Positions 36,837 through 45,695 of a DNA stretch of 64,000 nucleotides are shown here, one piece after another. The notes under the pieces are model-generated. The model ran no database searches and was not told the origin of the DNA. It saw nothing but the letters and a program-made list of their open reading frames with translations. The position numbers and the translations under genes were made by a program. Position 1 is the first letter of the stretch. The number at the start of each line of letters is the position of its first letter. The stretch lies in NCBI GenBank assembly GCA_965227145.1, contig OZ245730.1, positions 124,001 through 188,000 of the forward strand, written 5' to 3'. The DNA is from JACKAQ01 sp965227145 (GTDB taxonomy: Bacteria; Calditrichota; Calditrichia; RBG-13-44-9; J075).

Positions 36837-37586
36837 TCAGTGTGAGCTTATCTGCGTTACCCACGCATCGTTAAAACCACCCTTTTTTAATTCCCGAAGC
36901 AACTGTTCCGCATCTGTGCGGGTATTGAATTTGCCAATCAATACTTTCCAGATGCTGCCTTGCGGAGCCGCCTGAACCGGTTGTTGTGTCCGCAATTCCA
37001 TATCTCTGCTCAATTGTTTTGCTTTTTCCGAATCGACCGTTGCCATAACCTGAATGGCGTAATAATAATTTTGCTCGCTGCTGAATTGTTGTTCCAGCTT
37101 GTTTTCCTGTTCGGCGAATGCCTGCTGTTCTGCTTCTGATTTGGCTACCCGCACATTGCCTTCGATAATCCACGCGCCCGTGTATCCGGCGTTTTGCAGT
37201 TGAGTTAGCAACGCTTCTGCATCCGTGCGCTGCTGGAAATTACCCACCTGCACTTTAAATAAGGATTCATCCTGCAGCACATAAACGGAATCCAGGTTCA
37301 GCGCTTTCAACTGGTTCGCGATCTTTTCGGCGCTCGGCAACGATGTTCCGGCAAAAACCTGGCAGCGATACCCATCCTGCATATGATACGTGCGTCTGGC
37401 AATACTGCGTTCCTGCCGTCCGGTTACTGTCAGTTGAATGGTTTCCTGTTTGAACTCGTTGAGCAATTCCGGAAAACTTTTGTTTTCCAAAAACGATTTC
37501 AGATCCTTTTTCAAGTCCTCATTGGGCGTTTGGGCAAACAGAAAACTGCCGGCAAACAGACCGCAAACAATCAATAATCTCAGCAT
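36837..37586 (-). CDS. Exported protein with two SPOR domains
   Basis: 249 residues. Signal peptide ends near FLFAQT. Two SPOR repeats (about 73-147 and 174-246) share phrases such as VQVGNFQQRTDAEALL and VLIGKFNTRTDAEQLL. SPOR domains bind denuded septal peptidoglycan. A Gln/Glu-rich linker separates the repeats. It is nine bases downstream of a SpoIID-domain gene. Since SpoIID is a lytic transglycosylase acting on denuded glycan, both probably work in the septum. Confidence 0.88.
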   Translation of the reverse strand: MLRLLIVCGLFAGSFLFAQTPNEDLKKDLKSFLENKSFPELLNEFKQETIQLTVTGRQERSIARRTYHMQDGYRCQVFAGTSLPSAEKIANQLKALNLDSVYVLQDESLFKVQVGNFQQRTDAEALLTQLQNAGYTGAWIIEGNVRVAKSEAEQQAFAEQENKLEQQFSSEQNYYYAIQVMATVDSEKAKQLSRDMELRTQQPVQAAPQGSIWKVLIGKFNTRTDAEQLLRELKKGGFNDAWVTQISSH

Positions 37587-37595
37587 TTTTTTAGC

Positions 37596-38882
37596 CTAAT
37601 AAAATTTTTTGATTACAAGATTCGGGTAATAAAACGATAAAATACTTTCGAATGTGCGTCCGCGCAAAGACATGCCGATCGCGCCCCATTGGGACATTCC
37701 CCTTCCGTGACCCGCACCGGCGCCAATGATAAAAAATTTATCGGGATTGGATGAAGATGTTTTCAGAAAAAAGAGGTTGCTCGGCAGCGGTTTTCCGGCA
37801 GCATCGCCCAAAATCCGGCGAATTGCCAATCCGCTGACCGGAAGCGTCTGTTTGTCAATCGCAACAACCAGCTGGCCAACCCTGCCGCTTTCGCTGCGTT
37901 CCGCAATATCGATCCGCAAATCGAAGCCATTATCCAGCCATTTTGCCAACTGAACAGGTTCAATTATTTTTTCGCGCTGAAGATTTTGTAAAATTTCTTC
38001 TGCGGTGCGGCTTTCCACCCAACGGTAGTACGGCGATACTTTATCGTTTTGCTGCCCGTCCGTAATGTCATACGCCACTGCCGGTGCGCCAACGGGGTTC
38101 AGCGAATCTGCCGCAGTGGGGATTCGTTCCAGAATTCCGCCGGAGCTGCTGTGATAGAGCGTCTGCGCCGATCGCCCGCTTTCGGTGAGCGCCATGCCCC
38201 GCGTGTTATTTACAGCTTCGGTTGCCATTGGCGATGCTTTTGAAACACCACTGTACACCTGATCGCGTTCATCTGCCCAAACATCAAATAACGGGGAAAC
38301 CGGGTTGTCCAGCCGGAACAGCGCATAGCTGCGCGCCGCAACAGCCTGGGCATAAACCGCAGATTTGTATTCAGTTTGATAACTGGGAATTTCGCTGGGT
38401 ACCACACCTGCCAAATACGTTTCCATCGGCACCCGGTTAACAGCCTGAAGTTTGCCATTGCTGGAAACAAGCGTCAAATCGCCCGTAAAAACGATGCCAT
38501 TCCAGACAAATTTGGCACCGGGCGAAGTCGCTTTAAAGGTGAGGGATTTCGGCGTTTCCAGACTAAAATAGCGGCGTTCGCCTTTTAAAACGAGCTGGCT
38601 TTCTCTGGGAATCAGTTCGAAAACACCCGCATCGCCATCGAGTTGATAGCGGGCTTCCTCCAATTCGAGAACGTATGTGCCATCAAATTTCAACCGGGAG
38701 TTTTCCACAGGCGGGTTGGGCAAGCCTGCCCGGATAAGCGGTTCCGGCGATATTCCGGAAGCAGTGGGCGAACCCAGTTTTGATGATGATGAACAACCCA
38801 CGGCAACAATCAAGGCTAAACTGCCGGACAGCCAAAATCGAATGGTGGTATAACGGAAATACTTATGCAAGTTTCGCTTCAT
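37596..38882 (-). CDS. SpoIID/LytB-domain peptidoglycan-acting protein
   Basis: 428 residues, exported; a likely lipoprotein Cys occurs in VAVGCSSSS although the lipobox is imperfect. The SpoIID block is VPMETYLAGVVPSEIP (probable catalytic Glu in PSE), AVAARSYALF, and the C-terminal GHGRGMSQWGAIGMSLRG. In endospore formers SpoIID removes glycan from denuded septal peptidoglycan; this Gram-negative relative probably has a division or remodelling role. It lies directly upstream of the SPOR gene and is co-transcribed with it. Confidence 0.9.
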   Translation of the reverse strand: MKRNLHKYFRYTTIRFWLSGSLALIVAVGCSSSSKLGSPTASGISPEPLIRAGLPNPPVENSRLKFDGTYVLELEEARYQLDGDAGVFELIPRESQLVLKGERRYFSLETPKSLTFKATSPGAKFVWNGIVFTGDLTLVSSNGKLQAVNRVPMETYLAGVVPSEIPSYQTEYKSAVYAQAVAARSYALFRLDNPVSPLFDVWADERDQVYSGVSKASPMATEAVNNTRGMALTESGRSAQTLYHSSSGGILERIPTAADSLNPVGAPAVAYDITDGQQNDKVSPYYRWVESRTAEEILQNLQREKIIEPVQLAKWLDNGFDLRIDIAERSESGRVGQLVVAIDKQTLPVSGLAIRRILGDAAGKPLPSNLFFLKTSSSNPDKFFIIGAGAGHGRGMSQWGAIGMSLRGRTFESILSFYYPNLVIKKFY

Positions 38883-39041
38883 TTATTCAATCCGTTTGGT
38901 TGGGATTGCATCTGATTAATGTTTAGGATTACAATTGTTGGATTAATCGGAAAATTCGCTCAGCCGGAACGTAATGTGTTAAATGCGGTGTAACGTTCTT
39001 TTGTTAAGTTTGGAAAAATCAATTGTTTGGGGTCGCAAAAA

Positions 39042-39707
39042 TTACATCCCGATGCCGATCAGATTGATGCCGGCACGCAGCCCAAACCCCGATAAATCGA
39101 TTTCCCGGAAAGTCGGCAAACCCAAATCGCTTTCGCCCTGACTTTTGCTGAGCAAGGCATGATTGTAAATGGCATCAACGAAAACCATTCCCGTACGGCT
39201 GATGGGCACACCCAAACCTGCTGTTAATTGCCAGCCAAGCCCGCTAAAAAAACGGGTCCGTTCAATTTGATCCACATAATTATTTTCATTATTCCAGACC
39301 ATTTGCAAACCGCCACCGGCGGATGCCCGCATAAATACAGTGGAGGCAGCGTCTAATTTGGATTCAAAACTGAGTTGCAGCAAAATGGACATTATCCGGG
39401 TGCGGAAATCCAGTTCCAGCTGTTTATCGGTAAAGCTGATGCCGCCGCTGTCGGACTCGGTGATGGTTGTCGTTTTGCGATAATTGGATGTCATATAATT
39501 CGCTTCGATGCCGTAATACAATTTGTCATCCAGTTTTCGCCCAAAACTTAACCCCAGCAAATTGCTGGCCGATGTATCTTCCGGACGTAAAAACCCGGCT
39601 TTAAATTCCATAAAAGAACGCCGGGAATCGCTTTGTGCCAGCAACGTGCTGTTCAACAAAGCCATAATAATCAATAAAAAGATGACGCTTGCAGATTGAC
39701 GCAACAT
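39042..39707 (-). CDS. Outer-membrane beta-barrel protein (tandem paralog 1)
   Basis: 221 residues with a signal peptide (ends near LLAQSD) and a repetitive beta-strand pattern. It clearly resembles the next protein: both have ELKAG/EFKAG after the signal, GLEADVF/GIEANYM then NYRK, ENN(F/Y)VD, RTRFF(N/S)G and a C-terminal EIDL-GFG-R-G-N. It lies 16 bases downstream of the paralog and is probably co-transcribed. No annotated family is recognised. Confidence 0.7.
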   Translation of the reverse strand: MLRQSASVIFLLIIMALLNSTLLAQSDSRRSFMEFKAGFLRPEDTSASNLLGLSFGRKLDDKLYYGIEANYMTSNYRKTTTITESDSGGISFTDKQLELDFRTRIMSILLQLSFESKLDAASTVFMRASAGGGLQMVWNNENNYVDQIERTRFFSGLGWQLTAGLGVPISRTGMVFVDAIYNHALLSKSQGESDLGLPTFREIDLSGFGLRAGINLIGIGM

Positions 39708-39723
39708 TTATTTTTGCCTGTAT

Positions 39724-40440
39724 TTATTGGAGAAAACCCAAAAAGCGGGAGCGCATCATTAAAAAATTAACGCCAACGCGAATACCGAATCCGGTAAGAT
39801 CGATTTCCTGAAAAACGGGGAGATTTTCTTCGACGCGGTTATCGGATTTGCGCGGTTTGGCATTCTGATAGTATAAATCTACAAAAACGAGTCCCAGTTT
39901 ACTGGCCCGAACACCCAGCCCGGCAGATGCCTGCCAGGTGAACCCGTTGAAAAAACGGGTGCGTTTGACATCATCTACAAAATTATTTTCTTTGTTCCAG
40001 ATGAACGACCAGCCGATACCGGATAATCCGCGCAAAAACAGCACGTTGTTGGAAACCGCGGTTTCGTAATAAATTTGCCAGTAAAACGAGGTGATGGTTG
40101 TGCTAAAATCCAGCTCAACCTGAATTTCGTTGTAGGAAATCTGGTTCGAAGGATCTACAAATTCCGCAATGACGGTTTCTTTCCGGTAATTGGTTTTGAA
40201 CACGTCTGCTTCCAGTCCCCAAAAAAAACGGTCGTCAATATTGCGACCAATGCTCATGCCACCGAGAAAACCGGTTTCCACATCTTTTGGTGTTAATCCA
40301 CCGGCTTTTAGCTCAAGATATGGGGCGGAATTCATCTCGGGTGAACGGGTTTCATTCCGTAAAATTTCAATACGGCTTTGAGCCAATGCCATTCCACCGA
40401 GGCAGGCGACCAGTAATAATGTCAGTTTCCATAATTTCAT
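39724..40440 (-). CDS. Outer-membrane beta-barrel protein (tandem paralog 2)
   Basis: 238 residues from the ATG at 40440, with GGAG about eight bases upstream; a TTG at 40446 would add two residues. Signal peptide ends near GGMALAQS. About 40 percent of aligned residues look shared with the paralog at 39042, with the same order of motifs, implying local gene duplication. Likely 8 to 10 strands. Role unknown; ilvE upstream is a separate transcript. Confidence 0.7.
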   Translation of the reverse strand: MKLWKLTLLLVACLGGMALAQSRIEILRNETRSPEMNSAPYLELKAGGLTPKDVETGFLGGMSIGRNIDDRFFWGLEADVFKTNYRKETVIAEFVDPSNQISYNEIQVELDFSTTITSFYWQIYYETAVSNNVLFLRGLSGIGWSFIWNKENNFVDDVKRTRFFNGFTWQASAGLGVRASKLGLVFVDLYYQNAKPRKSDNRVEENLPVFQEIDLTGFGIRVGVNFLMMRSRFLGFLQ

Positions 40441-40602
40441 ATTCAATTCTCCAACGCCATTTGCTGCACTAATATAGAAAAAGCGTTGTGAAAAAAAAAG
40501 TATTTATTCAGCCAACTGCCTACCGAATTGTTGAAAAAATAAGCAGTTACATAAAATTTTCGCAAATTTGAACGGATTACAAATGATTTGCAATGCCAAA
40601 AA

Positions 40603-41640
40603 TCACTTTTGCGCCGGAACGATGGTTTGCACCCAATTATATGGATCCGGTTTTTGCTGAAGCTGGATGCCGATCAGGTCATCGTAAACCCGGTGCGCCA
40701 GTTGGAAATCGTTGCGGTTGATGTTGAAAATATTGCTTTCCCACGATACTTTGCGAACCGATGTGATAATCGCGCCGGTGCCGCAAACAAAGCATTCCAG
40801 CGCATCGTTGCACAATTCGTCGATGGGCAGATTGCGTTCCTCCACCCGCATGCCGTACTGCTCTTTCGCCAGCCGGATGATCGATTCGCGGGTGATGCCC
40901 GGCAAAATGGAACCGAGTTTCGGGGTTACCAGAACATTGTCTTCCATCAGCGCGAAAAGGTTGGCTGCGCCGGCTTCTTCCACATATTGGTCGTGCCGGG
41001 CATCCAAAAACAGCACGCCGTTAAAACCTTGCGCAACTGCCTCGCGTGCCGGGCGCATGCTGCCGGCGTAGTTGCAAACGGCTTTAGCATGTCCGGTGCC
41101 GTGCGGTGCCGCGCGATGCGTATCTGTCACCAGCAAATCAATAACGCCGACGCCTTCATAATATGGCCCAACCGGACTAACGTAGATGTAAAATAAATAT
41201 TCTTTTGCAGCTTTTACGCCGAGTTGCGGCTCAATACCGATGCACACCGGACGCAGATACAAACTGCGGCTGCCATCGTTGGTTTCCGGCACAAATTCCG
41301 CATTGGCGACGACGGTATCTTTCACTGCCTGCAAAAATTTTTCTTCGGGAACGCGCGCCATTGCCATCACTTCGCAGCTACTGGCGAACCGTTTGGCATT
41401 TTCCTCCGGGCGAAACATCACGATCGCGCCATCTGCGGTGCGATAGGCTTTCATGCCTTCAAAAATACCCTGCCCGTAATTGAGAATGTTCGCCGCCGGC
41501 GCCAGTTGAAGCGGGTGATAATGGGACACTTTTCCGGCATCCCATTCGCCGTCGCGATAGTAACTTTCGAACATCCAGGTTTCTTCCGGATTCGGGTAGA
41601 GTGCAAATTTCAAATTCTCAAATTTACGCGGCGCAGCCAT
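40603..41640 (-). CDS. ilvE: Branched-chain amino acid aminotransferase
   Basis: PLP enzyme that makes or degrades Leu, Ile and Val. 345 residues. Fold-type IV pieces are clear: GQGIFEGMKAYR, the PLP-lysine segment GHAKAVCNYAGS, EEAGAANLF and LPGITRESII. The GHAK-CNYA and YVSPVGPYY segments are of the BCAT type. AGGAGG lies just before the ATG. No other branched-chain genes are nearby and I found no T-box or leader peptide in the 308 bases before it. Confidence 0.95.
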   Translation of the reverse strand: MAAPRKFENLKFALYPNPEETWMFESYYRDGEWDAGKVSHYHPLQLAPAANILNYGQGIFEGMKAYRTADGAIVMFRPEENAKRFASSCEVMAMARVPEEKFLQAVKDTVVANAEFVPETNDGSRSLYLRPVCIGIEPQLGVKAAKEYLFYIYVSPVGPYYEGVGVIDLLVTDTHRAAPHGTGHAKAVCNYAGSMRPAREAVAQGFNGVLFLDARHDQYVEEAGAANLFALMEDNVLVTPKLGSILPGITRESIIRLAKEQYGMRVEERNLPIDELCNDALECFVCGTGAIITSVRKVSWESNIFNINRNDFQLAHRVYDDLIGIQLQQKPDPYNWVQTIVPAQK

Positions 41641-41948
41641 GCGACCTCCTGTTGATTTTTCCCGGTTTAAGGGTTTTCTGCGTTTCAGGAAATGGTTTCA
41701 AATTGTCGGAGAATCTCAACCAACAGACCCTCAAATTGCGAACCAAACAGCTATCATTTTCGACATATCATCGAATATATTCATTCACCTTTCAAAAGTA
41801 AATTCATTTTTCAGAATGCCCGTCACGCCGGAATTGGTTTTGGAATGTAAATTTGGGATTCGGGAATTTCAGCTTGATTCTTTGATGATATTTATTGATT
41901 TTCCACGTTATAATTGAATAACGAGCTATTTAATAAGGAAGCGATTAC
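41641..41948. other. Divergent promoter region of ilvE and esterase
   Basis: 308 bases with no gene. A TATAAT hexamer at 41909-41914 faces the esterase start 34 bases downstream, with a poorly spaced TTGATG near 41882 as possible -35 element. AGGAGG for ilvE is at the left end. No hairpin or repeat stands out. Confidence 0.4.
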
Positions 41949-43226
41949 ATGTCCAATGCGGTGCTGCCAAAAACGGATGCGACTGTTCACACCGGAAGTT
42001 TTTTTAGCCACACGCTGGGTGTCGAAAAAAAATACAAAATTTATTTACCGCCAAATTATTACGTTTCTGATCGCCGGTATCCGGTGCTGTATTTGTTTCG
42101 CGGGCACGAAAACGAGTGGTTCGATCCCTATCAGGATCACAGTCGCGGCGGGCGCGCGGTGCAGCATCTCGCGGATGAGCTGATTCGCTCCGGCGCCATC
42201 GGCGAAATGATTATCGTTGGCGTTAGCATGACATCGGATGACGGGCATGTTTTCGGGTTGGGCGTCAATTTTCTGAATCCGAAAGCCGCCGCAGGTCACA
42301 GCGGTGTGGGCAACGGGCGGTTCGAGGATTATTTTATCGAAGATTTGATTCCGTATATCGACAAAACCTATCGCACCCGAACGGGACGCGCATTTCGCGG
42401 TGCGGACGGGTTTTCGCTGGGCGGATATCTTTCTGTGATGATGGCGGTGAAACATCCCGAATTGTTTTGTTCGGTCGGCAGTTACGATGGCAGCCACATG
42501 TTCCACAATCTGGACGATCCGCGCCACGATTATGGCGGACCGGACGACTTTTTGTGGTTTCGCAAAGACGATATGTTCGCACCGGCGTTCCGCAAATCCG
42601 GCAAAAAGAAATACGATACCGTGCAATTGCTGAAATACAATCCGCTGAATATCATCGAAAAACATTCGGACGAACAGAAAATTCTGTTGCGCTCGACCCG
42701 TTTTTACATCACATCCGCCGCGTTCGATGATTCGCAGGGCAACCGCGATAGAAACGTTCATCTCATTACATTGCTTCATTTACACGGCATTTACAACCAT
42801 GTGCCCTCGCTCATTTTGAGCACGGATGCGCATCACAACTGGAAATTTGCCGATTTGCATTTGCGCGAAACGCTCAAAAAACATTCCGAGGCGTTCGGGA
42901 TTCCCCGTACTGCGACGGAATCCAATGTTTCCAAAGAATATTTGCCGAACGCAGAAATTATTTCGGTGGAAGACGCCACGCATTACGAGCAGCCGGTAAA
43001 AATTTGCTATCGGGTGTATCGCGAGGTGCCGGTGAAAGTAGAAATTCTCAATTATAACGGTGCGTCTATGGCAACCGTCCGGCTGGAAATGCACGAATGC
43101 GGTCGCCACACCGTTACCTGGGACGGGCGAAATGAGTTGGGGCATCGTGTTGCATCGGGCATTTATTTCGTGCAGATCAGCACGGAGCTCGGCACGATTC
43201 GCCAAAAATTCCTCTTTTTGCGATAG
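41949..43226 (+). CDS. Esterase (alpha/beta hydrolase, esterase D family) with FlgD-like C-terminal domain
   Basis: 425 residues. The N-terminal two thirds is a serine esterase: nucleophile S156 in GFSLGGY, a probable catalytic His in DAHHNWKF, and strand-turn PVLYLFRGHENEW. The last 80 residues resemble a FlgD Ig-like or secretion-associated beta-domain (HTVTWDGRNELG, ASGIYFVQI, RQKFLFLR). Such tails are normally on exported proteins, yet no signal peptide is seen at the ATG or just upstream. AAGGAAG precedes the ATG. Substrate unknown. Confidence 0.85.
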   Translation: MSNAVLPKTDATVHTGSFFSHTLGVEKKYKIYLPPNYYVSDRRYPVLYLFRGHENEWFDPYQDHSRGGRAVQHLADELIRSGAIGEMIIVGVSMTSDDGHVFGLGVNFLNPKAAAGHSGVGNGRFEDYFIEDLIPYIDKTYRTRTGRAFRGADGFSLGGYLSVMMAVKHPELFCSVGSYDGSHMFHNLDDPRHDYGGPDDFLWFRKDDMFAPAFRKSGKKKYDTVQLLKYNPLNIIEKHSDEQKILLRSTRFYITSAAFDDSQGNRDRNVHLITLLHLHGIYNHVPSLILSTDAHHNWKFADLHLRETLKKHSEAFGIPRTATESNVSKEYLPNAEIISVEDATHYEQPVKICYRVYREVPVKVEILNYNGASMATVRLEMHECGRHTVTWDGRNELGHRVASGIYFVQISTELGTIRQKFLFLR

Positions 43227-43267
43227 GTGCTTCACCGGATTTAACATTCCCGCGAAGGTGGAAATTC

Positions 43268-44140
43268 ATGAAAATCACAGGAAAATTAATGTTCACAACT
43301 ATTCTATCTATCAATGACTTACGTGCAAATTTTAACGACCCGGACTGGTTGGTCATCGACTGCCGTTTTTCGCTGAACGATACGGAGCGCGGCAGGAGCG
43401 ATTACCAACAATCGCATATTCCCGGTGCGATTTATGCGCATCTCGATGCAGATTTATCCGCGAAAATCATGCCCGGCAAAACCGGACGGCACCCGTTGCC
43501 GTCGCCGGAAAAATTTGCAGAAAAATTATCCGGCTGGGGAATTGACAAAAATGTGCAGGTGGTTACATACGACGATGCCGGTGGCGGTGTGGCATCGCGG
43601 TTGTGGTGGATGCTCCGCTGGCTCGGGCACGATGCCGTTGCCGTTTTGGACGGCGGATGGAACGCCTGGATTGCCGCAAATTTCCCGGTTTCCGGCGAAA
43701 CAGCCGTTCGGGCGAAGCGCAATTTTGTGCCAAATATTCGCGAAAATTGGGTGGTCGATGCGGATTGGATTGCCGCCGCAAGCAACGATTCGCACTGTTG
43801 CGTGATGGATGCCCGCGCTGCATCGCGGTTCACCGGTGAGCAGGAAACCATCGATCCGGTAGCCGGACACATTCCCGGCGCGCTGAATGTGCCGTTCGCG
43901 GAAAATCTCGACGAAAACGGATTTTTTCTGTCACCGGAGATGCTGCGCCAAAAATATGAATCAATATTGGGTGAGCGAAGTGTAGATAAAACAGCCACTT
44001 ATTGCGGCTCTGGCGTAACCGCCTGCCACAATTTGCTGGCGATGAAGCACGCCGGATTTCCGGACGCGCTGCTCTATCCGGGATCGTGGAGTGAGTGGAT
44101 TACCGACAAAAGCCGCGCCATCGCAACCGGCGAAAATTAG
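43268..44140 (+). CDS. Two-domain sulfurtransferase (rhodanese/3-mercaptopyruvate type)
   Basis: 290 residues with an inactive N-terminal rhodanese domain and a catalytic C-terminal one. The active-site loop is CGSGVTA at C246, which matches 3-mercaptopyruvate sulfurtransferases such as E. coli SseA rather than thiosulfate sulfurtransferase (CRKGVT-like). The N-terminal domain has HIPGAIYAHLDADL. ATG at 43268 with AAGGTGG upstream; an ATG at 43289 is also possible. The last four bases overlap the end of the convergent membrane-protein gene. Confidence 0.92.
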   Translation: MKITGKLMFTTILSINDLRANFNDPDWLVIDCRFSLNDTERGRSDYQQSHIPGAIYAHLDADLSAKIMPGKTGRHPLPSPEKFAEKLSGWGIDKNVQVVTYDDAGGGVASRLWWMLRWLGHDAVAVLDGGWNAWIAANFPVSGETAVRAKRNFVPNIRENWVVDADWIAAASNDSHCCVMDARAASRFTGEQETIDPVAGHIPGALNVPFAENLDENGFFLSPEMLRQKYESILGERSVDKTATYCGSGVTACHNLLAMKHAGFPDALLYPGSWSEWITDKSRAIATGEN

Positions 44141-44469
44141 CCGCGTTCTGTTTCCGCAACTTTTTGGTGTTGCCACGCAAACATGCTGCCGAGCGAAATT
44201 CCCGCAACATCCGCGACGAGATCTTTCCAACTGAATCCCTGAATCAACCCCAATTGCCAATCATACGGAAAAACGCCATCCTTAATTTCCCAGCCGACGC
44301 TGAGCAGCACCGCGATGAGCACGCTTTTGCGCAGCGACCATTTGAAAATCAACAAAAAAACAGCCATTCCGATCAGCGCCAGCAGAAAATGCTCCAGTTT
44401 GTCGTGTGGCAAAAAACTGCCCTGCCGGGAAAACCATTCGTCCAAATGCCATTCGAGAAATTTGATCAT
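44137..44469 (-). CDS. Small VanZ/DUF2279-like membrane protein
   Basis: 110 residues with about three hydrophobic segments. DKLEHFLLALIG near the N-terminus, GWEIKDG in the middle and DLVADVAGISLG at the end follow the VanZ-like/DUF2279 pattern of conserved charged residues in membrane helices. ATG at 44469, eight bases after the stop of the upstream DUF protein gene; an ORF extending to 44523 would overlap that gene. Ends with a four-base convergent overlap with the sulfurtransferase. Function unknown. Confidence 0.65.
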   Translation of the reverse strand: MIKFLEWHLDEWFSRQGSFLPHDKLEHFLLALIGMAVFLLIFKWSLRKSVLIAVLLSVGWEIKDGVFPYDWQLGLIQGFSWKDLVADVAGISLGSMFAWQHQKVAETERG

Positions 44470-44476
44470 TGGCGGC

Positions 44477-45508
44477 TCAGCCCATCGAGTTTTGCATAAA
44501 TGCACGGATGGTGCCGATGGCAATCAGCCGGTCGTAAACTTCCAGCTGAATTTTTGCGGCTTCGCAAATGGGCGACAAAATATCGAACAAATCGAAACGG
44601 CTGACCCAAATTTCCGCCGGCACAATTTTGGATGATGCCAGCAATTTGTAAAACATATCGTGGGATACTTTGGCGATTTCATCAATTCGCGCAATTTCCT
44701 GGCTGAGAATGGCACCGCTGGTTTGGTCTGCCCACAGCAAAATCAGCGGGAAATACGGGCGTTCGTCTTTATCGTCCAGCGTTGCCTGCGGGAAAAACCA
44801 TGCGTCAAATTCCCAAATATTTTTCCGGAACGATACGCTTTTACCGATATCGCGCAATAGCGTGACATCTGCCTCCGGAATCATCAGGTCCGGCTCCGGT
44901 TCATCGGGGATCATCCATTCGCTGTCCCACGAAAGCAGCGCATCAGATTTCAGGGCTTTGCGAACCATCAATTCCAGCATATCGCCCGATTCGCGGGGGC
45001 GGATGCTTTCCGGGTGTTCGCGGGCGCGTTCGCAAACGCGGATGGCTTCGTTCAAAATATTGATCAAAAACCGGACTTCCTCCTGATTGGGAATCCACGG
45101 GCTGTATCCGGGAACGTAGCTGCGAATGATTGGCCAATTTTTTTTTCCGCGAAACTTAAGGTCAAGTTTTTTATACACTTCGCGATCCTGTTCTGTGACG
45201 TAATCGCGATTGTCGAATGTCAATTGCAGGCAGTTCAGGTTGTCCATCAGCTCCTGCGATGGCTGCTCGTCTGCTTCCATTATTTGCAAATAACTCATCA
45301 ATCCCGCAGATCCGGGATGTACCACAATTCCGAATTCTTCGCCGGCGGCGCCCAAAACATAACAATAGCCGATGGTGCCGGTTGCCGGATCTTCGACGCC
45401 AAAAATATCTGAATCGTACATCCAGTCCCACGGCGCCAATTTTTTTAAGCGGGCGACAATGTCGAATAATTGATGCCACTGCTCATTTGTTGCAGATATT
45501 TGTTTCAT
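44477..45508 (-). CDS. DUF7309/DUF6930-like cytoplasmic protein
   Basis: 343 residues, soluble. The N-terminal part (WDWMYDSDIFGVEDP, GYCYVLGAAGEEFGI) and the C-terminal part (EFDAWFFPQATL, RPYFPLILLWADQTSGAIL) resemble, from memory, the paired DUF7309 and DUF6930 domains of uncharacterised bacterial proteins. No catalytic motif is evident. ATG at 45508, with an in-frame ATG at 45556 less likely. Followed eight bases later by a small membrane-protein gene, so these two form an operon. Confidence 0.65.
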   Translation of the reverse strand: MKQISATNEQWHQLFDIVARLKKLAPWDWMYDSDIFGVEDPATGTIGYCYVLGAAGEEFGIVVHPGSAGLMSYLQIMEADEQPSQELMDNLNCLQLTFDNRDYVTEQDREVYKKLDLKFRGKKNWPIIRSYVPGYSPWIPNQEEVRFLINILNEAIRVCERAREHPESIRPRESGDMLELMVRKALKSDALLSWDSEWMIPDEPEPDLMIPEADVTLLRDIGKSVSFRKNIWEFDAWFFPQATLDDKDERPYFPLILLWADQTSGAILSQEIARIDEIAKVSHDMFYKLLASSKIVPAEIWVSRFDLFDILSPICEAAKIQLEVYDRLIAIGTIRAFMQNSMG

Positions 45509-45695
45509 TTTTTCATCTCTGGTTTGAACTCGGAAAACGGTTCGAATAAACAGCATTTGACATTCGAATTGAATTATTGTAAATTTTTTGTTTCGTATGG
45601 AAATTAAGCGAAATTCGCTTAATTATCAAATATTACATTCGATATAGCGTTTGTTGGAATTGAAAAAAAATAACCATTAGAATCGAGATACACGG

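Noticed and set aside
41641..41948. T-box or amino acid leader upstream of ilvE
   Set aside because: No specifier stem, no conserved T-box sequence and no Leu/Ile/Val-rich short peptide found in the 308 bases.
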